Assembly: GCF_001429285.1 (NCBI RefSeq)
Contig: NZ_LMJJ01000040.1
Span: 416,281 to 480,280 of the forward strand
Origin: Ensifer sp. Root278
GTDB lineage: Bacteria > Pseudomonadota > Alphaproteobacteria > Rhizobiales > Rhizobiaceae
Length of the DNA stretch: 64,000 bases
Direction of reading: 5' to 3'
Shown piece after piece: positions 1 to 7,961 of this stretch. Within the stretch, counting starts at the first letter, position 1. Every line of letters begins with the position of its first letter. The notes under the pieces are model-generated. The model was not told the DNA's origin and ran no database searches. It was given only the letters and a program-made list of their open reading frames with translations. The position numbers and the translations under genes are program-made.

Positions 1-254
1 AGCGCGGCGCCATCTTTGCCGATGGTTCGATGGTGCTGCAGGCGACGCTCCGTGGCAGCGGCGCAGGGCTGATCGACCGCGACCATGCGCGCGATGATGT
101 GATCGCCGGGCGGTTGATCCAGCCTTTCGAGGTATCTGTGCCCTATGGCGCGTTCTTTCTCGTGGCGCGGCGCTTCGATGCACTGTCGGATGCGGCGAAG
201 GCGTTTGTTGAATGGATCGAGCGGAGCTACCCGGGCGCCGGGCGGGAGAGGTGA
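1..254 (+). CDS. LysR-family regulator, 3' end only
   Basis: Only the C-terminal part of a LysR-type transcriptional regulator is present; the gene begins before the window and the first complete codon is at base 3. About 83 codons remain. They match the last strand and helices of the effector-binding domain, including a run resembling VSVPYGAFFLV and a closing amphipathic helix ending FVEWIERSYP, as in the GcvA-like branch. The DNA-binding half is not visible, so target and effector cannot be judged. Assignment by fold-typical pattern only. Confidence 0.7.
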   Translation, partial: RGAIFADGSMVLQATLRGSGAGLIDRDHARDDVIAGRLIQPFEVSVPYGAFFLVARRFDALSDAAKAFVEWIERSYPGAGRER

Positions 255-340
255 GGCGCGCCAAGAGTCAAGAGTGTTGTGATCGGCCCCTCTCTGTCCG
301 GCAGGATAGTGAGGGGCAATCCTGTCGAAAGAAGGCCTGG

Positions 341-907
341 CTACTTCGCGTTCCGCTTCCGCCACTCGGCGGCGCTGATGGCGTAGAGCACGTGGCGCAC
401 GAGTGCCGGCTGGTCGGCGGGGACGCGGGGGTGGTCGAAGTCGCGGGAGGCGTCGCGGTGCATGCCGAGCCGTTGCATAACCGCCGTCGAGCGGCTGTTG
501 GCGGCGATCGCGAAGGAGACGACCTCGTCGAGCCCCTTTTCCTCGAAGGCGTAGCGCAGGAGCTCGCAGGCGGCTTCCGTGACAAAGCCCTTGCCCCAAT
601 AGGACGGCGCCAGTCGCCAGCCGATCTCGACCGTTCCCTTGGGCAGGTGCGGCTCCAGGTCGGTCAAGGCGAGGCCGCAGAAGCCGAGCGGCCGGTCGTC
701 GGCCTTCAGCGCTATCGCGAAGAAGCCCAGACCGGTCTCGGCGATGCCGCGACCGACACGATCGAAGAGCGCGTCGGCTTCCGCTCGGTTGCGGCGGAAG
801 GGGAAGAATTCCATGACCTTGGGGTCGCTGTTGATGGCGAAGAAGAGATCGCGGTCGCTTTCCTTCCAGGCCCGAATGCGCAGCCGCTCGGTCTCGGTGA
901 TGATCAT
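341..907 (-). CDS. GNAT N-acetyltransferase (RimJ/RimL type)
   Basis: A 188-residue acetyltransferase of the GNAT family, RimJ/RimL-like, which transfers acetyl from acetyl-CoA to an amine, often a protein N-terminus. It opens with the usual ETERLRIRAW strand. The middle carries the acetyl-CoA loop region, seen as IGWRLAPSYWGKGFVTEAA, followed by an asparagine-containing segment (AANSRSTAVMQRLGM) typical of the family. The start codon overlaps the serB stop by ATGA, so the two genes are translationally coupled and share a transcript running leftward. The physiological substrate is not predictable from sequence. Confidence 0.9.
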   Translation of the reverse strand: MIITETERLRIRAWKESDRDLFFAINSDPKVMEFFPFRRNRAEADALFDRVGRGIAETGLGFFAIALKADDRPLGFCGLALTDLEPHLPKGTVEIGWRLAPSYWGKGFVTEAACELLRYAFEEKGLDEVVSFAIAANSRSTAVMQRLGMHRDASRDFDHPRVPADQPALVRHVLYAISAAEWRKRNAK

Positions 908-1791
908 CCGACGAAATCCGTCTTGCGATAGCCCTGGAGATAGAGAAGGGCGGTCAGGTCGCCGTGGTCGATGCGCACCTTGGCCTGTTCGGCGACCACG
1001 GGCTTGGCATGCAGCGCCACGCCGGTGCCGGCAAGCTGGATCATGCCGAGATCGTTGGCACCATCGCCGACGGCAAGCGCTTCGTCCGTCGAGATGCCGA
1101 GGCGGCCGGCGATGTCGATGAGGGCATCGACCTTGGCCTGCTTGCCGAGGATGGGGGAGGCGACCTCGCCGGTCAGCACGCCATCTTCGGCGATCAGCGT
1201 GTTGGCGCGGTTCTCGTCGAAGCCGAGCATCTCGGCGATCGGTCCGGTGAAGACGGTGAAGCCGCCGGAGACGAGCGCGGTGTAATGCCCCTTGCTCTTC
1301 ATCGTCGCGATCAGGGTGCGTCCACCCGGCGTCAGAGTGATGCGTTTGGCGATCACCTCGTCGACGACGCTGAGTGGCAGGCCCTTCAAAAGCGCGACGC
1401 GCTCGATCAGCGCCGGCTCGAAGGCGATCTCGCCGTTCATGGCGCGGGCGGTGATGGCCGCCACCTTGTCCTTGAGGCCGACTTCGGCGGCCAGTTCGTC
1501 GATACATTCCTGGCCGATCATTGTCGAATCCATGTCGGCGATCAAAAGCCGCTTGCGGCGGCTCTCGGCGTCCTGCACGGCGACATCGATCGGCGCGCCG
1601 CCGATTGCATCGCGCAGCAGGGTTTCGGCCGCATCCGGGTCGGTGCCGTCGGCGAGCGCGATATCGCAGGCGACGCCATCGGCCAGCCAATAGAGGCCGG
1701 ACGCCTTGACGGCATCGGCGGCGGTTTCCGCGAGTGCTGGCGTCAGAACAGGATTTGACGGATTGGCGATAAGCGTGGCAACGAGAGCCAT
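904..1791 (-). CDS. serB: Phosphoserine phosphatase
   Basis: SerB, 295 residues, performs the last step of serine synthesis: O-phosphoserine to serine and phosphate, in the cytoplasm. It is a HAD-superfamily enzyme. Motif I DMDST is at residues 86-90 (catalytic Asp86 and Asp88), the motif II region is SGGF at 175-178, and motif IV is GDGAND at 242-247. The N-terminal 75 residues form an ACT-like domain. The start at 1791 was chosen because the family begins MALVATL; its ATG lies inside CCATGG and overlaps the miaA start on the other strand by two bases. The GNAT gene follows with a 4-bp overlap. Confidence 0.97.
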   Translation of the reverse strand: MALVATLIANPSNPVLTPALAETAADAVKASGLYWLADGVACDIALADGTDPDAAETLLRDAIGGAPIDVAVQDAESRRKRLLIADMDSTMIGQECIDELAAEVGLKDKVAAITARAMNGEIAFEPALIERVALLKGLPLSVVDEVIAKRITLTPGGRTLIATMKSKGHYTALVSGGFTVFTGPIAEMLGFDENRANTLIAEDGVLTGEVASPILGKQAKVDALIDIAGRLGISTDEALAVGDGANDLGMIQLAGTGVALHAKPVVAEQAKVRIDHGDLTALLYLQGYRKTDFVG

Positions 1792-2728
1792 GGACAATAA
1801 CCTTGAAACCGAGAGCGACGCGATCCTGATAACCGGGCCGACCGCCAGCGGCAAGTCTGCGCTTGCGGTCGAACTGGCGCGCCGGCACGGCGGCGTGGTC
1901 GTCAATGCCGACAGCATGCAGGTCTATGACACGCTGCGATTGCTGACGGCGCGGCCCGACGAAGCGGATATGGGCGGCGTGGAGCACTGTCTCTATGGCC
2001 ATGTGCCGGCCGCCGCAGCCTATTCCACCGGCGCCTGGGTGCGTGAGGCGCAGGCGCTGGTCGCGCGGCTCAAGCAGGAGGTGCGGATGCCGGTCTTCGT
2101 CGGCGGCACCGGGCTCTATTTCAAGGCGCTGACCGGCGGTCTCTCAGACATGCCCGAAATCCCGGCCGCGATCCGCGAGCGGCTGCGCGAACGGCTGAAG
2201 GCGGAAGGGCCCGAAGCCCTGCATCGCGTGCTCGAGGCCAAGGACCCGGAGACGGCGGCGACCTTGAACGTCGGCGACGGCCAGCGGATCGTCCGGGCGC
2301 TCGAAGTGGTGGAGGCGACCGGCAAGCCGATCCGCTTCTTCCAAAAGCAGAACGGCCCCATGATCGTCGATCCGGACCGGGCGGAGAAATACGTGGTGCT
2401 GCCGGAGCGAAAGCTCCTGCACGACCGCATCAATCGCCGTTTCGAGTTGATGCTTTCGGGCGGCGCGATCGACGAAGTGCGGACGCTGCTTTCGCTCGAC
2501 CTGCCGCCGGAAATGCCCCTCATGAAGGCGATCGGCGTCAGCCAGATTGCGGCACTCTTGAGGGGCGAACTCGACGAGGCCGAGGTGATCGAGATGGGTG
2601 CTGCGGCAACGCGGCAATATGCCAAGCGCCAGATGACCTGGTTCCGCAATCAGCTCGACGAGAGCTGGCGGCGGATCGAGCGCGCCGAGGCCGTGTTGTC
2701 GAGCGGAGGGGCCAACTCCCGACCATGA
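1790..2728 (+). CDS. miaA: tRNA dimethylallyltransferase
   Basis: MiaA, 312 residues, transfers a dimethylallyl group to N6 of adenosine 37 in tRNAs that read UNN codons. The P-loop GPTASGKS is at residues 16-23, followed by the DSMQVY motif at 41-46 whose Asp is catalytic, and a VGGTGLYFKAL segment further on. The start ATG shares two bases with the serB start on the opposite strand, so its promoter must lie within the serB reading frame. The stop overlaps the start of a small downstream gene by ATGA. Length is normal for the family. Confidence 0.97.
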   Translation: MDNNLETESDAILITGPTASGKSALAVELARRHGGVVVNADSMQVYDTLRLLTARPDEADMGGVEHCLYGHVPAAAAYSTGAWVREAQALVARLKQEVRMPVFVGGTGLYFKALTGGLSDMPEIPAAIRERLRERLKAEGPEALHRVLEAKDPETAATLNVGDGQRIVRALEVVEATGKPIRFFQKQNGPMIVDPDRAEKYVVLPERKLLHDRINRRFELMLSGGAIDEVRTLLSLDLPPEMPLMKAIGVSQIAALLRGELDEAEVIEMGAAATRQYAKRQMTWFRNQLDESWRRIERAEAVLSSGGANSRP

Positions 2729-3012
2729 AAAACGAGCAGAAATCACTTCCCGACAGCGCGGAAATCCGCCTTTCTCCCGATGAAGCCCTCGTATTTTTCG
2801 ACCTTCTTTCCCGTTGGTGCGAGGAGAATGATGCTCCCACGCCGGCCGCGGAGTGCTTCGAAAGCACCGCTGAATGCGCTGTGCTGCACGGGTTGCTTGC
2901 GGATCTGGAAAAGCAACTGGTCGCACCTTTTCGGGCAGACTACGCCGACGTCGTCAAAGAGGCCCGTCTCCGGCTTGAGGCATCGTGGGACTATGCCGAT
3001 TTGAGGGGCTGA
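2725..3012 (+). CDS. Small conserved acidic protein downstream of miaA
   Basis: A 95-residue protein of unknown function, coupled to miaA by a 4-bp ATGA overlap and therefore almost certainly co-transcribed with it. The product is soluble, acidic and mostly helical by composition (many Glu, Ala and Leu), with three cysteines and tryptophans near residues 31 and 88. No signal peptide, membrane segment or catalytic motif is visible. The overlap and normal codon use support a real gene. I do not recognise the family. Confidence 0.75.
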   Translation: MKNEQKSLPDSAEIRLSPDEALVFFDLLSRWCEENDAPTPAAECFESTAECAVLHGLLADLEKQLVAPFRADYADVVKEARLRLEASWDYADLRG

Positions 3013-3041
3013 CACGTCAGTCTCGCTCGGCAGAGTTGCGC

Positions 3042-3443
3042 TCAGGCCGCCAAATTCAGCTGCCAGGAAACGCCGAAGCGGTCGTTGACCCAACTGAAGC
3101 GCTGGCTGAAACCGTAGTTGTCGAGTGGCATCAGCACGGCACCGTCCTCGGCCAGCATGGTCGCGAGCGTGATGATCTCGTCCTCGCTCTGGCATTCGAC
3201 GAAGAAGGAGAAGGAGGGGGTAAAATCGAAGGCGTGTTTGACCGGGCTGTCGATGCACTTGACCCTCTGTGCGCCGAGCCGGAACAGCGCGACCTTGATG
3301 CTGCCTTCAGGACCCTGCTCGCCCGGGCCATAGTGCTCGATCTCCAGCACCTCGGCATTCGGGAACAGCGAGATGTAGAAGGCCATGGCTGCCTCCGCGA
3401 CGCCATCCTGGAACATCAAGAAAGGGGTTACGCTTGCGACCAT
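3042..3443 (-). CDS. VOC-family protein (PhnB/3-demethylubiquinone methyltransferase-like)
   Basis: A 133-residue member of the glyoxalase/VOC superfamily, PhnB-like branch, often annotated 3-demethylubiquinone-9 3-methyltransferase although few members are characterised. It starts VTPFLMFQDGVAEAAMAFY, the typical first beta-alpha unit, and ends with the WVNDRFGVSWQL segment shared by the branch. The start at 3443 is preceded by a strong AGGAGG site, which is why longer readings are rejected. It converges on the miaA-linked small gene, with 29 bp between. Substrate unknown. Confidence 0.85.
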   Translation of the reverse strand: MVASVTPFLMFQDGVAEAAMAFYISLFPNAEVLEIEHYGPGEQGPEGSIKVALFRLGAQRVKCIDSPVKHAFDFTPSFSFFVECQSEDEIITLATMLAEDGAVLMPLDNYGFSQRFSWVNDRFGVSWQLNLAA

Positions 3444-3679
3444 GGCGGCCTCCTGACTTCGTTTTCGTTGAGTGCTTGAAGATCCGCTGTCTGTTCGCGC
3501 TACAGGATTGCGCAGACCAACGACGGGGCGCTGCAAAGGTTCCTTGGCATTCCAGAAGCCTTGCGACCGCACCTTTGGATGAGCGCCCGGATCACGAGAC
3601 AATCATGATCCGTATTCTATCGGAGGCCCAATTTCCCTGGCAAGGCCAGGGGTCGCGCAAGGAGCGACGGGAATTTGCG

Positions 3680-5755
3680 CTAGGTCTTGCGGATGATGCT
3701 GCCGAGCGGCCGCTTTAGCAGGCTTTCCCGGAGCGACCCTTCGCGCGGTCGATCGCCCGCGGTCGGCGGCGAATCGTGTGCCGTCGGCGGCGGTGCCCCG
3801 AAGCGAGGCGCGGGCTGCTCGGCCGCGGGCTTTTCGTTCAGAAGCTGTTGGCGGATCTGGTTGAAACGCTCCAGCTCGGGATTGGGGGAAATGGTGCTGC
3901 GTGGAAGCATGTCCGGGCGGTAGGGCTCGGCAGAGAGGGCCTCGTCGGCGAAGCCATGCTCCGCCTCGCTTGCGGATGTGGCTCCGAGTTCGCTGTCCCA
4001 GCGCTGCTCTTCGCTGCCGGTCGTCGCCGCGATGTAGCTCTGCTGGAAGCCGGAAATATCCGGCCCGTTGATCGCCCGCATGCGGCTGACGATCGAGCGC
4101 AGGTCGACGGTTGGCGGTGCGTCTTCGTCGATCCGGTCGACGATGCCGTGGGCGCGCGGCAGGCGCTCTTCGGCTATCCGGTTGAAACGCATGCGCATCG
4201 GCACCGCGACGGCCTCGCCGAAGGCGATCGCTTCGCCGTTGCCGATCGAGGAGATGAAGCTGGTGGTCGAGGTCGAGGAGTTCGGGATGGCCGAACGGAT
4301 GATCTCCTGGTCGCGGTCGTTGGCAAGCCGCATGGCAAAGACCGTCGAGCACTGGGAAAGGATCGTCGGGTCGAGCTCGCCGGGGCGCTGGGTGATGACG
4401 CCGAGCGAGACGCCGTATTTGCGGCCCTCCTTGGCGATGCGGGCAATCGCCTGGCGGGTCGGCAGGAACCCGAGCGAGGGATCGGCCGGCACGTAGCGGT
4501 GCGCCTCTTCGCAGACGACAAGCATGTGAATGCCGCCATTGCTCCACAGGCCGATTTCGAAAGCCATGCGGCAGAGCACCGAAGCGACGGAATTGACGAC
4601 TTCCGAGGGAATGCCGGCAAGTTCGAAGGTGGCGATCGGCTTTCCATCGCCGGGAATGCGGAAGATCTTGGCGATCGTGTCCTGGATCGTGTCGGTGATG
4701 GTGTTCGAGGAGAACATGAAATGGTAGCGCGGATCGTTGATCGCCGAGACGATCTTGACCTTCAGCGAGCGCAGATGCGGCTTGTCGTTGCGCCCCTCAA
4801 GCCGGCCGATGCGTTCGTCGATCAGCGCCAAGAGGTCTGCGATACGGTAGGGCACCGGCGTATCCGCGGTGATCGAGCTTTTCTCCGTCTGGCGCCGCAT
4901 GAGGCCGGATTCGCCACCCCGGAAAGCCTTCTTCGCTTCGGGAATGATGTCGCGCAGCATGTCGAGCTCGTCCGGCGGCGCCGGGCGGCCGCGGAAGATC
5001 ACCTCGGCGAATTCCTCGAGGCGGAAGAACCAGAAGGGCAGGTCGAGCGTGTCGGTGTCGATGACGACCGCAAGCTCCGGGAAGGCGGCGGCGAACTCGT
5101 TGTGCGGGTCGAGGATCAGCACGCGCAGCTTCGGATCCGAGGCGATCGCCTTGTTGAGCAGCAGCGTGACTGCGGTCGATTTGCCGACACCGGTCGTGCC
5201 GACGATGGCGAAGTGCTTGGCGAGCATCGAGGGAACGTGGATCGTCGCGTCGAGGCTCTCATCCTGAGTGAGCTTGCCGATGATGCAGCTGTCGTTGCGG
5301 CCGGAATCGTAGATGCGGGCAAGGTCGGCCGCGCGAATGCGGTGCACGATGGCGCCGAGATAGGGATATTGGCTGATGCCGGCGGAAAACGCCTCGCGCC
5401 CATCGGCCCCCTTGTGGACCTCGCCCATCAGTTCGACTTCGATGCGGAAGGTGTTGTTGGCTTCCTCGCCCCATTCGGCCGAGGCGGTCTGCATGGAATA
5501 GACCAGCGCCACGACGCGGTTTCTGCCGACGGAGATCGAGATCAGTCGCCCGACCGACCAGAGTTCGGTCAGCGACGTTTCGCCGTTTTCGGCGACGGCA
5601 GCGATCGTGGCGCGCGCGCCGCTGCACGCGACGACACGCCCCAGGAACCGGTTGCCGGGCTTCAGGCCGTCACGGCGATCCTGCTCTCCCGCGCGGATTG
5701 AGGAATGAAGATCATTGTTCAGCAACGCAAAAACCCCGGCATCACGGTCGCTCAT
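3680..5755 (-). CDS. HerA-like FtsK-superfamily ATPase (DUF87)
   Basis: A 691-residue ATPase of the HerA/FtsK group: ring-forming motors that pump double-stranded DNA or remodel DNA ends. A HerA-barrel-like N-terminal domain spans residues 30-150. Walker A, GTTGVGKST, is at 186-194; Walker B, MLVVCEEAHR, is at 411-420; an Arg-rich sensor region (AKEGRKYGVSLGVITQRP) follows. Residues beyond about 590 are low-complexity, Pro- and Glu-rich and probably disordered. No NurA nuclease, SIR2 or DUF4297 partner is adjacent, so a defence role as in HerA-based anti-phage modules is not supported here; a housekeeping DNA-processing role is more likely. Confidence 0.85.
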   Translation of the reverse strand: MSDRDAGVFALLNNDLHSSIRAGEQDRRDGLKPGNRFLGRVVACSGARATIAAVAENGETSLTELWSVGRLISISVGRNRVVALVYSMQTASAEWGEEANNTFRIEVELMGEVHKGADGREAFSAGISQYPYLGAIVHRIRAADLARIYDSGRNDSCIIGKLTQDESLDATIHVPSMLAKHFAIVGTTGVGKSTAVTLLLNKAIASDPKLRVLILDPHNEFAAAFPELAVVIDTDTLDLPFWFFRLEEFAEVIFRGRPAPPDELDMLRDIIPEAKKAFRGGESGLMRRQTEKSSITADTPVPYRIADLLALIDERIGRLEGRNDKPHLRSLKVKIVSAINDPRYHFMFSSNTITDTIQDTIAKIFRIPGDGKPIATFELAGIPSEVVNSVASVLCRMAFEIGLWSNGGIHMLVVCEEAHRYVPADPSLGFLPTRQAIARIAKEGRKYGVSLGVITQRPGELDPTILSQCSTVFAMRLANDRDQEIIRSAIPNSSTSTTSFISSIGNGEAIAFGEAVAVPMRMRFNRIAEERLPRAHGIVDRIDEDAPPTVDLRSIVSRMRAINGPDISGFQQSYIAATTGSEEQRWDSELGATSASEAEHGFADEALSAEPYRPDMLPRSTISPNPELERFNQIRQQLLNEKPAAEQPAPRFGAPPPTAHDSPPTAGDRPREGSLRESLLKRPLGSIIRKT

Positions 5756-5802
5756 GTTAGCCGGGGGGATTTAACAAGTGGTTTCGCGGATTTGCCCGAC
5801 GC

Positions 5803-5930
5803 TCAGCCCAGGAGGTGGCGCAGGATGCCGGCCGAGGCGGCGCCGATCAGCACGGTCGGCAGCGCCTGCTCGGCGATCTCGTGGCGCGGCGGGTCGACGG
5901 TAGGGCCGTGGCGCGTGCGACTTGATAAAA
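5803..5930 (-). pseudogene. Possible gene remnant (C-terminal fragment)
   Basis: On the minus strand about 40 codons of GC3-rich, protein-like sequence end at a TGA (5805-5803). The reading ends EIAEQALPTVLIGAAS followed by a short leucine-rich tail. An in-frame stop lies just upstream and no ATG, GTG or TTG is available, so it cannot be a full gene as it stands. It looks like the tail of a decayed or truncated membrane protein gene in the otherwise empty gap between the herA-like gene and the antiporter. Chance open sequence in GC-rich DNA cannot be excluded. Confidence 0.3.
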
Positions 5931-6036
5931 GTCAATGCGCCTTTGCCTGAAGCGGAATAATCCTATGCCCTGACCAACAGCATCCAGCCGGACATGGCAT
6001 CCGGTTAGGCTTGCCGGTTGGCGTGGGGAGGCGGCC

Positions 6037-7134
6037 ATGGGCAGTGCATTTGATTACGTGCGCCGGACACCCATTCTCTGGCTTCTCGTTTTCGTCCCCC
6101 TGGCGATCGCGGGCGAGCACATCTGGCCGGGGGCGCACACTTTGCTGTTCCTCCTTTCGGTGGCTGCCATCGTGCCGCTTGCGGCCCTGCTCAGCCAGGC
6201 GACGGAGTCCGTCGCGGCACGAACCGGCGATACGATCGGCGCGTTGCTCAACGCGACGCTCGGCAACCTGACGGAACTCGTCATCGCGCTGATGGCGCTC
6301 GCCGCCGGTCAATACCTGCTGGTCAAGGCCTCGATCGCCGGCGCCATCGTCACCAATACGCTCTTCATGCTCGGAGGCTCGTTCCTCTTCGGCGGACTGC
6401 GCTATCACCTGCAGGAGTTCAACCGGGTGAATGCGCGCTTCCTGGCGAGCCTTCTGTTCATGGCGACGGTCGCGGTTCTCGTGCCGTCGCTCATCGGCGC
6501 AGCCGACGGACAGCCGCAGACGCCCTTCACCCAGCAATTGAGCGCCGGCCTGTCTGTTGTCCTGATCGTCGTCTACGGGCTCTGGATGCTGTTTTCGCTC
6601 AGGACCCATCGCGAACTTTTCATCTCCGCCGGCTCCGGGCATGGCGGAGAGGAGGCGCATTGGCCGCTGGCGACCGGTATCGGCGTGCTTCTGGCGGTGA
6701 CCGTGCTGGTGGCGCTCGTCAGCGAGGTTTTCGTCGGCTCGGTGCAGGTGGCGGCGGAAGAGCTTGGCATGACGCCGGCCTTCGTCGGCTTCGTCGTCGT
6801 GGCGCTGGTCGGGGCCGCCGCCGAGATGGCGACCGCCTTTTCCGCAGCGCGCAAGGACCGGCTCGACCTGAGCGTCGGCATCGCGCTCGGCAGCGCGGTG
6901 CAGATCGCTCTCTTTGTCGCGCCGCTGCTGGTGCTCTTGAGCTATGTGCTCGGGCCGCAGCCGATGGACCTGCAGTTCTGGCCGGGGGCCATCGTGATGA
7001 TGCTGGTCGCGACGATGGCGGCGACGCTGCTGTCGAATGCCGGCCGTTCTGCCTGGTACATGGGCGTGCTGGCGCTGACGGTCTACGTGATCTTCGGCAT
7101 GACCCTGTTCCTGCTGCCACCACAACAGCCGTGA
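6037..7134 (+). CDS. Calcium/proton antiporter (CaCA family, ChaA/CAX-like)
   Basis: A 365-residue inner-membrane exchanger of the CaCA superfamily with about eleven hydrophobic helices. The two inverted alpha repeats are recognisable: ATLGNLTELVIALMAL around residues 77-92 and LVGAAAEMATAFSAARKDR around 260. The acidic residues in TELV and AAEM are the expected cation ligands. Family members export Ca2+, or K+/Na+, in exchange for protons at alkaline pH. A short acidic and His-containing loop (residues about 205-215) splits the halves. No regulatory element was recognised upstream. Confidence 0.9.
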   Translation: MGSAFDYVRRTPILWLLVFVPLAIAGEHIWPGAHTLLFLLSVAAIVPLAALLSQATESVAARTGDTIGALLNATLGNLTELVIALMALAAGQYLLVKASIAGAIVTNTLFMLGGSFLFGGLRYHLQEFNRVNARFLASLLFMATVAVLVPSLIGAADGQPQTPFTQQLSAGLSVVLIVVYGLWMLFSLRTHRELFISAGSGHGGEEAHWPLATGIGVLLAVTVLVALVSEVFVGSVQVAAEELGMTPAFVGFVVVALVGAAAEMATAFSAARKDRLDLSVGIALGSAVQIALFVAPLLVLLSYVLGPQPMDLQFWPGAIVMMLVATMAATLLSNAGRSAWYMGVLALTVYVIFGMTLFLLPPQQP

Positions 7135-7214
7135 GACGCGGCTTCCGTCTGGTCGACGATATCAAGGGATCTTCGGGCGGGATGGCGGGGATCGAGGTGG
7201 CGCGCGGCTGCCGG

Positions 7215-7313
7215 CTATTTGGGGGAGTTCATGTCGAATACGACCCAGCGGAAGAACAGGTAGATCGCAGCAAAGCTGATGACGAGCGGCATCAACACAG
7301 GGAGGTCAAGCAT
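7215..7313 (-). CDS. 32-residue single-span membrane microprotein
   Basis: A very short reading frame with every feature of a membrane microprotein: start MLDLPVLMP, one hydrophobic helix of about 18 residues, then a basic-aromatic turn FFRWVVFDMN and stop TAG. An AAGGG sits at the proper distance before the ATG at 7313; a longer 42-residue version could start at 7343. It stands alone, convergent to the antiporter gene. Function unknown; proteins of this size often act as small subunits or regulators of membrane complexes. The call rests on sequence character only. Confidence 0.5.
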   Translation of the reverse strand: MLDLPVLMPLVISFAAIYLFFRWVVFDMNSPK

Positions 7314-7428
7314 ATCATTGCCCTTGGTTTGAAGCTGCATCATGCAGCAATGCGAATCTTCCACGGCAAGTGTTAATGCGGGGTGCACGAACAGCGTTCG
7401 CCCCTAAAACTTTGTCGTTTTATCAGGC

Positions 7429-7459
7429 TTGACCTCAACTATAGTTGAGCTTCTACAAA
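7429..7459 (+). promoter_or_regulatory. SoxR/MerR-type promoter with overwound spacer
   Basis: A -35 element TTGACC (7429-7434) and a -10 element TACAAA (7454-7459) are separated by 19 bp, longer than the usual 17. The spacer contains the perfect 16-bp palindrome CTCAACTATAGTTGAG (7434-7449). This is the architecture of promoters untwisted by MerR-family activators, and the palindrome closely resembles SoxR operators (CCTCAAGT..ACTTGAGG). It drives the monooxygenase-like gene at 7545. Confidence 0.75.
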
Positions 7460-7544
7460 CCCTTCCATGACAACGCGTCGGAGCGTCATTCCCGGTTCCA
7501 GCCCGGCCCGGGGAGCCAAACGACAAGCGACATGGAGGACGGGC

Positions 7545-7913
7545 ATGACCGAGCAATTGCTTTTTCGAAACCTGATGAGGATCGCCCCCGGCCATCTCGA
7601 TCCGTTCCGCGAGGCGGTGCTGGGCGCAATCGCATTCGTCGAAAGGCACGCGCCGCAGCTGATGGTGCAGACCTTCATCGACGAGAAGGCGATGCAGGCG
7701 GTGAGCATACAGCTCTATCGTAATTCGCAGGACGTGCTCCGGCACTGGCAGATGTCGGACGCGCATATCCAGGATGTGTCTGCCCATTGCACGGTGGAGC
7801 GGCTCGAAGTTTACGGCAATCCGAGCGAGGCGGTGGCCAAGGGGCTTGCGCCGTTCATCGGTGATGGGCGCGGTTTCATCATGCCGCCGCTCACGGGCTT
7901 TTCGCGGTTCTGA
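7545..7913 (+). CDS. Dimeric alpha-beta barrel protein (antibiotic biosynthesis monooxygenase-like)
   Basis: A 122-residue protein with the beta-alpha-beta pattern of the ABM/dimeric ferredoxin-like barrel group. It begins with a strand, then a helix (PGHLDPFREAVLGAIAFVERH), a central strand pair around LMVQTFID and VSIQLYRN, and a helix containing HWQMSDAHIQ. Members are small quinone or heme-type monooxygenases. The start at 7545 is preceded by GGAGGAC; an in-frame ATG at 7467 lacks a site. It is the only gene behind the SoxR/MerR-type promoter, which suggests induction by redox-cycling compounds. Substrate unknown. Confidence 0.75.
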   Translation: MTEQLLFRNLMRIAPGHLDPFREAVLGAIAFVERHAPQLMVQTFIDEKAMQAVSIQLYRNSQDVLRHWQMSDAHIQDVSAHCTVERLEVYGNPSEAVAKGLAPFIGDGRGFIMPPLTGFSRF

Positions 7914-7961
7914 AACCAATTCCGGTGTGAAACGGATCCATGATCGGGCCAGCCGATTGCG

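Noticed and set aside
3776-5701. 641-codon open frame on the plus strand, opposite the HerA-like gene
   Set aside because: It is the mirror of the GC-rich codon bias of the real gene. The product is rich in Arg, Gly and Asp with no domain, while the other strand has intact Walker motifs.
5932-7125. 397-codon frame opposite the antiporter
   Set aside because: The His-, Arg- and Gln-rich product has no domain. It mirrors hydrophobic codons of a real membrane protein.
3680-7134. HerA plus neighbours as an anti-phage defence island
   Set aside because: The neighbours are a VOC protein and a cation antiporter. No nuclease, SIR2, methyltransferase or other defence effector is adjacent.
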